The notes under the pieces are model-generated. The model saw nothing but the letters and a program-made list of their open reading frames with translations. It was not told the origin of the DNA and made no database searches. A stretch of DNA of 64,000 bases from Gammaproteobacteria bacterium (lineage in GTDB: Bacteria > Pseudomonadota > Gammaproteobacteria > Burkholderiales > Rhodocyclaceae): assembly GCA_029289235.1 (NCBI GenBank), contig JARFTZ010000055.1, forward strand, positions 1 through 64,000. The letters run 5' to 3'. A program made the translations under genes and the position numbers. Below, piece by piece: positions 51,807 through 64,000 of this stretch (position 1 is its first letter; the number at the start of each line of letters is the position of its first letter).

Positions 51807-53986
51807 ATGTTGAGAAAAGCGGAAGCGTTGGCTTTGTGCCGCGCCGAACACGGCGATCCGTTCGCCGTACTCGGCATGCACGCCGACAGCAAGGGACGCC
51901 TGTGGATTCGCACCCTGCAACCCGGTGCGCTCGCGGTATCGGTCATCGATGCGGAAAGCGGCGAGGAGGTGCTGGAACTCCCTCAGCGCAAGCTTGATGG
52001 CATTCCGGGCGCTTCCGGCTTTTTCGAGGGATCGTTGCTCGGACGCTCGAAGCCCTTCAAGTACCGCCTCAGGATCCTCTGGTCCGGCGGCGCGCAGGAG
52101 ACCGAAGATCCGTACAGTTTCCCGACGATCATCGGCGACCTCGATGCCTGGCTGCTCGCGGAAGGGTCGCACCTGCGGCCATTCGAGCGCCTCGGCGCGC
52201 ATCTGCGCGAGATCGACGGCGTCAAGGGCGTCACCTTCGCGGTCTGGGCGCCGGATGCGCAGCGCGTCAGCGTCATCGGCGACTTCAACACCTGGGACGG
52301 CCGCCGCCACCCGATGCGCCTGCGCCGCGAATGCGGCGTCTGGGAATTGTTCATCCCGCGTCTGGAAGCCGGGGCCTGCTACAAGTACGAGATTCGCGCC
52401 AGGGACGGCCGCGTTCTGCCGCACAAGGCCGACCCTTACGGATTTGCCGCCGAATTGCGCCCGTCCACCGCCTCGATCGTCCACGGCCTGCCGGCTAAGG
52501 AAAAGCGCCGGACCATCGGCGCCAGCAGCCAGCTCGATTCGCCGATCTCCATCTACGAAGTTCACCTCGGCTCTTGGCGGCGCGACGAGAACGGCGGTTT
52601 CCTCGACTGGAAACACCTGGCGGAAACGCTGATTCCCTACGCCGTCGATCTCGGCTTCACCCACCTCGAACTCCTGCCGATTTCGGAGCATCCCTTCGAC
52701 GGCTCCTGGGGCTACCAGCCGCTCGGCCTCTATGCGCCGACGGCGCGTTTCGGCTCGCCGGACGGGTTCCGCGAGTTCGTCGCCGCCTGCCACCGCGCCG
52801 GCCTCGACGTCATCGTCGACTGGGTACCTGCCCACTTCCCGACCGACGAGCACGGACTCGCCCGCTTCGACGGACAATGCCTGTACGAACACGCCGACCC
52901 GCGCGAAGGGATGCACCAGGACTGGGGCACGCTGATCTACAACTTCGGGCGGCGCGAGGTGTTCAACTACCTCGTCGGCAACGCGCTGTACTGGATCGAG
53001 CAATACGGCGTTGACGGTCTGCGCGTGGATGCCGTCGCCTCGATGCTCTACCGAGACTACAGCCGCAAGCACGGCGAGTGGGTTCCCAACATCTACGGTG
53101 GCCGTGAAAATCTCGAAGCCGTGCATTTCCTGCGCCGGATGAACGAAGTTCTCGGCACGGAATGCCCCGGCGCCGCCACCTACGCCGAGGAGTCGACCGC
53201 CTGGCCGGCGGTCAGCCGGCCGCCATCGATGGGCGGGCTGGGTTTCCACTTCAAGTGGAACATGGGCTGGATGCACGACGTGCTCGATTACATTCGTCAC
53301 GATCCGGTGCACCGCCGCTACCACCACCATCAACTGACCTTCGGCCTGCTCTACGCCTTCACCGAGAACTTCGTCCTGCCGCTCTCGCACGACGAGGTGG
53401 TGCACGGCAAGGGCTCGATGATCGCCAAGATGCCCGGTGACTACTGGCAAAAGTTCGCCAACCTGCGCGCGCTCTACGGCTTCATGTGGGCGCATCCGGG
53501 CAAGAAGCTGCTGTTCATGGGCGGCGAGTTTGCTCAGTGGAACGAATGGAACGACGCCGGATCGCTCGACTGGAACCTGCTCGACTTCCCGCAACACGAC
53601 GGCATCCGCGCGCTGATTCGCGACCTCAACACGCTCTACCGCAAGACGCCGGCGCTTTACGAGATCGACTTCGACCACCACGGCTTCGAATGGATTTCGG
53701 CCAACGACTCCGACAATTCGATCATCGCCTTCCTGCGCCGGGGCAAGGATCCCGCGCGCGTCATGCTCTGCGTCTGCAACTTCACGCCGGTGGTGCGCGA
53801 AGGTTACCGCATCGGCGCGCCGGGACCGGGTACCTACCACGAGCGGCTGAACACCGATTCGCAGTACTACGGCGGCAGCAACGTCGGCAACCCGTTCGGC
53901 CGCGTCGAAGCGGAGCCGACACCGGCGCATGGCCGGGAATGGTCGATTGCACTGACCCTGCCGCCGCTGGCCACGGTTTTTCTTGA

Positions 53987-53999
<13 letters not shown>
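51807..53999 (+). CDS. glgB: 1,4-alpha-glucan branching enzyme
   Basis: A 730-residue GH13 enzyme making alpha-1,6 branches. An N-terminal GlgB/CBM48 region ([40 protein letters not shown]) leads into the barrel. The catalytic Asp is in [20 protein letters not shown], the acid Glu in [14 protein letters not shown], and the third Asp in [14 protein letters not shown]. Length is typical of the 730-residue class with the extra N-terminal module. It starts one base after the glgP stop. Confidence 0.97.
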
Positions 54000-55975
<1,976 letters not shown>

Positions 55976-55979
55976 GGCC

Positions 55980-57539
55980 ATGACCTACAACCGACATAGC
56001 GGCATTTTGCTCCACCCGACCTCGCTTCCCGGCCGCTTCGGCTCCGGCGATCTCGGGCCAGCGGCCTATCATTTCATCGACTGGCTGGTCGCCGGCGGAC
56101 AGACGCTCTGGCAGATTCTGCCGCTCGGCGGTATCGGCCCGGGCAACTCGCCGTACATGAGCCCGTCGGCGTTCGCCGGCAACGAACTGCTGATCGATCT
56201 GGAGCGCCTGCGCGACTACGGCTGGCTGACAGACGCCGACCTCGCTCCCGATCCGCTGTTCAGAAACGACCGGATCAACTACCCCGCCGTCCGCCCATTC
56301 CGCATGTCCCGCCTGCGACTGGCGGCGGAGCGCTTCTTCGCCGACCCACGCCAGGATGCGCGCAAGGCCTTTCTCGCGTTTTGCCAGCAGGAGTGCGACT
56401 GGCTCGAAGACTATGCGCTGTTCATGGCCCTCGACGGCAGGCTGAGTCCTTATGGCAAGGTCTGGCAGGATCTTCCGGGCGAGCTGGTTCAACGCAGGAC
56501 CAAGGCCTTGCGCGAAGCCGCAAAATCGCTGGCCGACGAATGCAACTTCTGGCGATTCTGCCAATGGTGTTTCGATGAGCAGTGGATGGCGCTCAAGCGT
56601 TACGCCAACGAGCATGGTGTCCGCATCGTCGGCGACATGCCGATCTTCGTATCGGCGCACAGCGCCGACGTGTGGGCGCATCAACGGCTTTTCGACCTCG
56701 ATGCCGGCGGCCATCCGCGCGTAATCGCCGGTGTCCCGCCGGACTACTTCAGTTCCACCGGACAGCGCTGGGGCAACCCGCTCTACCGCTGGGATGAACA
56801 CGCGAAAGACAACTACGCGTGGTGGTCTGAACGCATGCGCCGCGCGCTGAAGCTGACCGACATCGTGCGCATCGATCATTTCCGCGGCTTCGAGTCGTAC
56901 TGGGAAATCCCGGCGACCGCTCCGACGGCCATTGACGGCCGCTGGCTTCCCGGCCCGGGTCAGGCGCTGTTCGCCCAAATTCGCAAGACGCTGGGGATCA
57001 AACACGCAAAAGACGGAAGTGACGTCCGGATCATTGCCGAAGATCTCGGCATCATCACGCCCGAGGTGACTGCGTTGCGCAGGGCGGTGGGACTCCCTGG
57101 CATGCGCATCCTGCAGTTCGCCTTCGATGGTCACAGTGACAATCTCTATCTGCCGCACAATTTCGATCCGCACACCGTCGTTTACACCGGAACGCACGAC
57201 AACGACACGACTCAAGGCTGGTGGGGCTCCCTGAGAGAACAGGAGCGGCACTACGTCCGCCGCTATCTCGGTGTCAAAGGCGACTCGATCCACTGGGACT
57301 TGATTCATGCCGCCTCGGCATCGGTCGCTGCAATTTCCATCATCCCGATGCAGGATGTGCTCGGCCTGGACTCCTCTGCGCGCATGAATCTCCCGGGCAT
57401 CAACGACGGGGCATGGGAATGGCGCTTTTCCTGGGAGCAGGTCGCCCCCTGGCATGCCGAACGTCTCGCCGAACTGGGACGTCTGCATGGTCGTACGCCA
57501 CGCCGGCGCATCGATGAGCATGCCGTTTCGGCACATTAA
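55980..57539 (+). CDS. malQ: 4-alpha-glucanotransferase (amylomaltase)
   Basis: A 519-residue GH77 enzyme disproportionating malto-oligosaccharides. Signatures are SGILLHPTSLPGRFGSGDLG, LWQILPLGGIGPGNSPYMS, the nucleophile region DIVRIDHFRGFESYWEIPA, the acid Glu in RIIAEDLGIITPEV and YTGTHDNDTTQGWW. The start at 55980 has AAGGA and lies 4 bases after the glgX stop; the same frame runs open through the end of glgX but is not coding there. Confidence 0.96.
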   Translation: MTYNRHSGILLHPTSLPGRFGSGDLGPAAYHFIDWLVAGGQTLWQILPLGGIGPGNSPYMSPSAFAGNELLIDLERLRDYGWLTDADLAPDPLFRNDRINYPAVRPFRMSRLRLAAERFFADPRQDARKAFLAFCQQECDWLEDYALFMALDGRLSPYGKVWQDLPGELVQRRTKALREAAKSLADECNFWRFCQWCFDEQWMALKRYANEHGVRIVGDMPIFVSAHSADVWAHQRLFDLDAGGHPRVIAGVPPDYFSSTGQRWGNPLYRWDEHAKDNYAWWSERMRRALKLTDIVRIDHFRGFESYWEIPATAPTAIDGRWLPGPGQALFAQIRKTLGIKHAKDGSDVRIIAEDLGIITPEVTALRRAVGLPGMRILQFAFDGHSDNLYLPHNFDPHTVVYTGTHDNDTTQGWWGSLREQERHYVRRYLGVKGDSIHWDLIHAASASVAAISIIPMQDVLGLDSSARMNLPGINDGAWEWRFSWEQVAPWHAERLAELGRLHGRTPRRRIDEHAVSAH

Positions 57540-57668
57540 CCACAGTCTCTCGTCGTAACACGACATCAAGGCAACCGCATGACATTCGCCGCCCCCTGGA
57601 TGTAGTACGATTAGCCGCAGGTTTGATCGATGGGACGACTTTCATCTACCTTAACAAAAGGAACGATC

Positions 57669-58070
57669 ATGGCTGACGAAACCCCGAAGACCCCCTCCCG
57701 GAAAACGACGACACGGACGAAGAAGGCGGAAACCACCGCTGTCGCCGTGGAGCCCAAGGCCACGAAGCCGGCAGCCGTGAAGACGGCAACGAAGAAGACA
57801 GCGGCAGCGCCAGCAGCCGACAAGCCCGCCGCCGAAAAAAAGGCGCCCGTCGCGAAAAAGCCGGCAGCGGCAAAGACCGCCACACCGCGCAAGACCGCCG
57901 GGAAAAAGGCCCCGGCCAAAACGACAAAAATCACCGCCGAGCAGCGCTACCGCATGATTGCCGAAGCAGCCTACTACCGTGCTGAAAGCTGCCAGTTCAA
58001 GAGCGATCCGCTACGCGACTGGATCGAAGCGGAGCGGGATATCGCTATCCTGCTTCGCGAAGTCGAGTAG
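57669..58070 (+). CDS. Lys/Ala-rich histone H1-like protein with DUF2934-like C-terminus
   Basis: A 133-residue protein. Residues 1-90 are repetitive Lys/Ala/Pro/Thr (ATKKTAAAPAADKPAAEKKA, VAKKPAAAKTATPRKTAGKK), like histone H1 and AlgP-type DNA-binding tails. The last 40 residues, RYRMIAEAAYYRAESCQFKS then DWIEAERDIAILL, match DUF2934, a small motif found at the ends of glycogen-operon proteins in some bacteria. AAGGA precedes the ATG. It follows malQ by 129 bases. Function is not known. Confidence 0.75.
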   Translation: MADETPKTPSRKTTTRTKKAETTAVAVEPKATKPAAVKTATKKTAAAPAADKPAAEKKAPVAKKPAAAKTATPRKTAGKKAPAKTTKITAEQRYRMIAEAAYYRAESCQFKSDPLRDWIEAERDIAILLREVE

Positions 58071-58118
58071 CGCGCTACCGCTCAGTCAAATCCGCCTGCG
58101 AATTTGAAGCGATAAGCA

Positions 58119-58142
58119 GGGAGTCATGAGTTCAGGACTCCC
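58119..58142. terminator. hairpin between convergent glycogen blocks
   Basis: GGGAGTC and GACTCCC form a 7-bp stem with a 10-base loop between the DUF2934-like gene and glgA. There is no strong T run, so it may only slow or protect transcript ends. Confidence 0.4.
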
Positions 58143-58198
58143 CGCGCAGACACCTTGACCGCGACGATCACTCACGCGATCGCGCGAAACGGCGCAAC

Positions 58199-59638
58199 TC
58201 AGAGGCTGCGGTAGAGTTCCTCGTAATGTGCCGCCGAATCGTCCCACGAAAAATTCTGGCGCATTCCTCGCCGCTGCACCCGTCCCCAGGCGTCCTGGTT
58301 CCGGAAGAACTCGCAGGCATCGCGGATACGCGCACCCAAGGCATGGCGCGCGGCATCATCGAAAACGAACCCTGTCGCCCGATCTGCCGCCAGGCTCTCG
58401 TCGTTGATATCGATCACCGTGTCCGCCAGTCCCCCTACCCGCCGCACAAGTGGCAGCGTCCCGTAACGCAGCGCGTACAACTGCGTCAGTCCGCACGGTT
58501 CAAAACGCGACGGCACCAGCAGGACATCCGCCCCGGCCATGAAGCGATGCGACATTTCTTCGTCATAGCCGATGTACACGGCGACATTCCCCGGATTGAC
58601 CGAGGCGGCATAACGAAAACCGGCTTCGAGATCACCCTCGCCCGTTCCGAGAACGATCAACTGCGCGCCATCCCGGAGCAGTTCCGGCAACGCCGCCAGC
58701 AGCAGATCCATGCCCTTTTGCGAGGTCAGGCGACTGACCACCGCGAACAACGGCCCCCGCGCGTCGGTCGACAACCCGAACTCGGTCTGCAAGGCCGCTT
58801 TGCAGGCTTTCTTTCCTTCCGGATTATCGACGGTATACGGGACGGCGATCTTCGCATCGGCCGGATTCCACACGGAATAATCAACACCGTTGAGAATCCC
58901 CGACAAGTCACCACCGCGATCACGCAGCACGCCATCGAGACCGCACCCGAACTCGGGCGTGCAGATCTCGCGCGCATAATTCGGGCTGACTGTCGTGATC
59001 TTGCTGGAATACACCAACCCCGCTTTCAAAAAGGAAATCTTGCCGTGGAACTCGATTCCGTGCGGCGTCAGCTTGCGCATCGGCAAGCCGAGATCGTGGT
59101 GACACTCCATCGGGAAGATGCCGCGAAAAGCCAGGTTGTGGATGGTAAAGACGGTCGGTGTCTTCAGACCCGGATTCTGAACGATATACGCCGACGCCAG
59201 TCCGGCATGCCAGTCGTGCGCATGAACGATATCCGGGGCCCATTCGCTGTCCAGTTCCCCGGACGCCAGATGGGCGGCCACCCAGCCCAGCAACCCGAAC
59301 CGGCGATGGTTGTCGCTCCAGTCATGGCCATCCGGCCCGACATAGGGATTTCCTTCGCGCCGATAGAGGAACGGCGCATCTATCACGTACACCGGCAACC
59401 CACTGTCCGGCAAACGAGCGACGCAGAGCGTCACGACTGCCGCACCGAACACCGGCCCGATCTGCATCACCGGCTTGAGACCGACGACTCCGGCAAGGAC
59501 ACCAGGCAACCCGGGGAGCAGGACGCGAACATCCAGCCCCCGATTAGCCAGCGCCGGCGGCAACGAACCCATGACATCAGCCAGACCGCCGGTCTTGACA
59601 AGAGGGAAAAGCTCGGAAGCAACGTGAAGTATGCGCAT
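58199..59638 (-). CDS. glgA: glycogen synthase
   Basis: A 479-residue GT5 enzyme extending glycogen from ADP-glucose. It opens [22 protein letters not shown] with the ADP-glucose-binding [57 protein letters not shown] and [22 protein letters not shown] follow. The start at 59638 fits the family; a TTG five codons earlier is possible. It follows glgC by 28 bases. Confidence 0.97.
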   Translation of the reverse strand: MRILHVASELFPLVKTGGLADVMGSLPPALANRGLDVRVLLPGLPGVLAGVVGLKPVMQIGPVFGAAVVTLCVARLPDSGLPVYVIDAPFLYRREGNPYVGPDGHDWSDNHRRFGLLGWVAAHLASGELDSEWAPDIVHAHDWHAGLASAYIVQNPGLKTPTVFTIHNLAFRGIFPMECHHDLGLPMRKLTPHGIEFHGKISFLKAGLVYSSKITTVSPNYAREICTPEFGCGLDGVLRDRGGDLSGILNGVDYSVWNPADAKIAVPYTVDNPEGKKACKAALQTEFGLSTDARGPLFAVVSRLTSQKGMDLLLAALPELLRDGAQLIVLGTGEGDLEAGFRYAASVNPGNVAVYIGYDEEMSHRFMAGADVLLVPSRFEPCGLTQLYALRYGTLPLVRRVGGLADTVIDINDESLAADRATGFVFDDAARHALGARIRDACEFFRNQDAWGRVQRRGMRQNFSWDDSAAHYEELYRSL

Positions 59639-59666
59639 GTGATCTACAAACAAATATCCAGGAAAG

Positions 59667-60938
59667 TCACCGCAGCCGTTCGATCATCTGCCGCGTGACG
59701 AGAGTAACGCCGTTATCGGTACGGCGGAAACGGCGCGCATCCTCTGCAGGATCTTCGCCGATGACCATCCCCGGCGGAATATTGACGCCATGATCGATGA
59801 TGCATCGGTTCAGACGCGCGCCGCGCCCGATTTCGACCTCAGGCAACAACACCGACCAGTTGATCTTCGAATAGGAATGCACCCGGCAGGCAGAAAACAG
59901 CAATGAGCGATTCAACTCGCCGGAAATGATGCAGCCACCGGAAACCGTCGACTCAATGGCGACGCCATGCCGGTCAATCTGGTTATGCACGAATTTTGCC
60001 GCGGGCAGTTGTTGCTGATAGGTCCACACCGGCCAGCTGCGGTCGTACAGATTCAAGGCCGGATCAGTTGCGGTGAGATCGATATTGGCTTCCCAGTAGG
60101 CATCGACCGTGCCCGCGTCGCGCCAGTAGTCCTCCTTGTTCGGCCCCTCTTCCGGCGCATGCACGCAGCTCCGGGAAAAGGAATGCGCATACACGCACCC
60201 GGCCTTCACCGCGTACGGGAGAATGTCCTTGCCAAAATCATGGTTCGACGTCGGGTCGGCAATGTCGCGTTTCAGTTGCTCGTACAGATATTTCGCATTG
60301 AAGATGTAGATTCCCATACTGCATAGCGAAACATCGGGCTTGCCAGGCATCGGCGGGGGATCGGCGGGTTTTTCGATGAAGTCGGTAACACGGCTGCTGC
60401 CGTCCACCGCAATGATGCCGAAACCGGAAGCTTCCTTGCGAGGCACCTCGATGCAAGCGACCGAACACTCCGCACCGCTTTCAACATGGTCGACCAGCAT
60501 CGCCGCGTAGTTCATCTTGTAAACGTGGTCGCCTGCGAGAATCAGGACGTACTCCGGGGATGGATGGTAGGTCTCGAGAATGTCGATGTTCTGATACACG
60601 GCATCGGCCGTTCCGCGGTACCAGGACTCCTCGTCGACACGCTGCTGCGCCGGCAGAAGATCGACGAACTCGTTGTTCTCCCCACGCAGGAAGCCCCACC
60701 CGCGCTGGATATGCCGCAACAGGCTGTGCGACTTGTACTGAGTGACGACTCCGATGCGCCGGATGCCCGAATTGACGCAGTTGGACATCGCAAAATCGAT
60801 GATCCGGTACTTCCCGCCGAAATAAACCGCCGGCTTGGCGCGACGATCCGTCAACTCATACAACCGGCTCCCACGCCCGCCAGCCAGCACCAGCGCCACC
60901 GTTCTTCCGGGCAATTGAAAAGTTCTTCTTTCTATCAT
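59667..60938 (-). CDS. glgC: glucose-1-phosphate adenylyltransferase
   Basis: A 423-residue ADP-glucose pyrophosphorylase, the committed and allosterically regulated step. It shows [82 protein letters not shown], and a C-terminal left-handed beta-helix with IINHG-type text ([20 protein letters not shown]). AGGAG precedes the ATG. Confidence 0.97.
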   Translation of the reverse strand: MIERRTFQLPGRTVALVLAGGRGSRLYELTDRRAKPAVYFGGKYRIIDFAMSNCVNSGIRRIGVVTQYKSHSLLRHIQRGWGFLRGENNEFVDLLPAQQRVDEESWYRGTADAVYQNIDILETYHPSPEYVLILAGDHVYKMNYAAMLVDHVESGAECSVACIEVPRKEASGFGIIAVDGSSRVTDFIEKPADPPPMPGKPDVSLCSMGIYIFNAKYLYEQLKRDIADPTSNHDFGKDILPYAVKAGCVYAHSFSRSCVHAPEEGPNKEDYWRDAGTVDAYWEANIDLTATDPALNLYDRSWPVWTYQQQLPAAKFVHNQIDRHGVAIESTVSGGCIISGELNRSLLFSACRVHSYSKINWSVLLPEVEIGRGARLNRCIIDHGVNIPPGMVIGEDPAEDARRFRRTDNGVTLVTRQMIERLR

Positions 60939-60994
60939 GTCGCCGCTCCTTTTTTACCCTGATCCAGACATCAATAACGTGACCGCCCCACCGC

Positions 60995-62674
<1,680 letters not shown>

Positions 62675-62680
62675 TCAGCG

Positions 62681-64000
62681 TTACCTGCGGCAATAGGCCA
62701 GCAGCCCCCGCGTCGACGCGTCGAACCCGGTCGCCAGCGACGGATCGGCAAACGCTGGCAGAATCCGGCTCGCCATCGCCTTGCCGAGTTCCACCCCCCA
62801 TTGATCGAACGAATTGATACCCCAGATGGCCCCCTGGACGAAAACCTTGTGCTCGTACAGAGCCACGAGCGAGCCGAGCGCCGCGGGACTGAGGTTTTTC
62901 AGCAACAGCGTCGAAGAAGGCTGATTCCCGGCAAAGACGCGGTGCGGCAGCAGATCGACCATCTGTTCCGGGGTCAGGGATTCCTTCGCCAGGCTCTCGC
63001 GCACTTCGCTTTCCGTCTTGCCGAACGCCAGCGCGGCACTCTGCGCAAAACAGTTCGACAGCAACGCCTCCTGGTGTCCGGGAAGCGGGTAATCCGAACG
63101 CACCGAAGCGATGAAATCGCAAGGGACCAGCCGTCCGCCCTGGTGCAACAATTGGAAGAAGGCATGCTGGCCGTTGTTGCCGAGTTCTCCCCAGACGATC
63201 GGCGACGTCGCGCAATCGACCGCATCGCCGCTGATGCTCACCGACTTTCCGTTGCTTTCCATTTCGAGTTGCTGCAGGAAAGACGGGAAATATTTCAGCG
63301 ATTCGTTGTACGGCAGCACGGCATTGCTTGTCGCACCGAGGAAATTGGTATTCCAGATGCCGATCAGCGCCATGATCACCGGCAGGTTCTCCGCCAAGGG
63401 AGCCGAGCGGAAATGCTCGTCCATGCGTTCCGCGCCCCGCAACAATTCGTCGAAGGCATGCGGCCCTATGGAAATCATCAGCGCCAGCCCGACGGCCGAC
63501 CACAGGGAATAGCGCCCGCCGACCCAGTCCCAGATCGGGAACACGCGCTCGCCGCTGACCCCGAACTGCACCGCCCGCTCCGGACGACTCGATACGGCGG
63601 CGAAGTGATTCGCGAGATCGACATCGTCGCCGAGATTGGCTTTCAACCAATTGCGCGCTGTCTCGGCGTTCAGCATCGTCTCCTGGGTGGTGAAGGTCTT
63701 GCTGACCACGATGAACAGGGTGGTCCGGGGATCGAGCGTTTGTAGCAACGGGGCCAACTGCGCCCCGTCGAGATTCGACACATAGTGCACACCCAGCGCC
63801 GGGTGGCTGATGGAGCGCAACGCCTGGTTAACCATCTTCGGCCCCAGATCGGAGCCGCCGATGCCTATATTCACGACGTCGTGAATCGCCATGCCCTGAT
63901 GCCCCACGCACTTGCCGGAGCGCAACGCTTCAGCAAACTCGCCCATCCGCTGCCGGGTACGCTGCACCTCTGGCATCACGTCGCATTGCGTATCGGGAAA
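62681..64000 (-). CDS. pgi: glucose-6-phosphate isomerase, N-terminus outside window
   Basis: The frame is open to the last base of the window, so about the first 110 residues are missing. The visible 439 residues start at CDVMPEVQRTRQRMGEFAEA and include VNIGIGGSDLGPKMVNQALR, TTLFIVVSKTFTTQETMLNA, the signature VGGRYSLWSAVGLALMISIG and the C-terminal GINSFDQWGVELGKAMASRI. It connects glycogen-derived glucose 6-phosphate to glycolysis. It is 48 bases upstream of pgm on the same strand: pgi-pgm-glgC-glgA. Confidence 0.96.
   Translation of the reverse strand, partial: FPDTQCDVMPEVQRTRQRMGEFAEALRSGKCVGHQGMAIHDVVNIGIGGSDLGPKMVNQALRSISHPALGVHYVSNLDGAQLAPLLQTLDPRTTLFIVVSKTFTTQETMLNAETARNWLKANLGDDVDLANHFAAVSSRPERAVQFGVSGERVFPIWDWVGGRYSLWSAVGLALMISIGPHAFDELLRGAERMDEHFRSAPLAENLPVIMALIGIWNTNFLGATSNAVLPYNESLKYFPSFLQQLEMESNGKSVSISGDAVDCATSPIVWGELGNNGQHAFFQLLHQGGRLVPCDFIASVRSDYPLPGHQEALLSNCFAQSAALAFGKTESEVRESLAKESLTPEQMVDLLPHRVFAGNQPSSTLLLKNLSPAALGSLVALYEHKVFVQGAIWGINSFDQWGVELGKAMASRILPAFADPSLATGFDASTRGLLAYCRR

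Overview
The window is GC-rich, densely coded DNA from a Gram-negative proteobacterium. A betaproteobacterium, probably of the Rhodocyclales, fits best. The clues are homodimeric aceE followed by aceF and an lpdA with its own N-terminal lipoyl domain, TRAP dicarboxylate-type transport, argA of the fused kinase/GNAT type, a polyphosphate:AMP phosphotransferase beside glycogen genes, and the general protein style. The assignment to order is inference. No rRNA, tRNA, CRISPR array, prophage or insertion sequence was recognised.

Region 1 (1-10.8 kb): a 2-hydroxyacid dehydrogenase cut by the window edge, two metallo-beta-lactamase-fold proteins, two small unknown proteins, a DUF2914-like membrane protein and a chemoreceptor. 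These are followed by a minus-strand run: thrS, a DUF134 DNA-binding protein, a thioredoxin/DsbD-type fusion and a methyltransferase.

Region 2 (10.9-21.8 kb): the most unusual part. A tight plus-strand operon carries an orange-protein (ORP)/NifX-like protein, a TrmO-like protein, two MinD/ParA-type ATPases each with an inserted 2[4Fe-4S] ferredoxin domain, a second NifX-like protein, a DUF89 protein broken by a one-base frameshift, a radical SAM protein, a RidA protein and a PAS-containing sigma-54 activator. It is followed by citC, iscA, a third NifX-like gene with a textbook sigma-54 promoter, a Gly-rich DUF5320-like protein, a thioesterase, a degenerate DsbB, trxC and a CoA-disulfide-reductase/rhodanese fusion. 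A shared palindrome, TGGCATATGCCA, occurs at five intergenic places in this region and in region 1, and looks like the operator of an undescribed regulon.

Region 3 (23.5-34.7 kb): an HpcH/HpaI aldolase with a dctPQM TRAP transporter, divergent from a TetR regulator with an unusual integrase-like N-terminal arm, then the pyruvate dehydrogenase operon aceE-aceF-lpdA ending in a strong terminator.

Region 4 (34.8-46.9 kb): a diguanylate cyclase, dgkA, and a plcP-agt-like pair beside rpiA, phoU and an olsB-like acyltransferase. Three direct-repeat PhoB-like sites with 11-bp periodicity lie before plcP, phoU and olsB, suggesting a phosphate-starvation membrane-lipid remodelling locus. After it come an exported protein, yggX, argA, pap, rsmE and a thioredoxin-fold protein.

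Region 5 (46.9-64 kb): a SulP transporter with STAS and cyclic-nucleotide-binding domains, then nearly complete glycogen metabolism in two converging blocks: glgP-glgB-glgX-malQ plus a Lys/Ala-rich DUF2934-like protein on the plus strand, and pgi-pgm-glgC-glgA on the minus strand.
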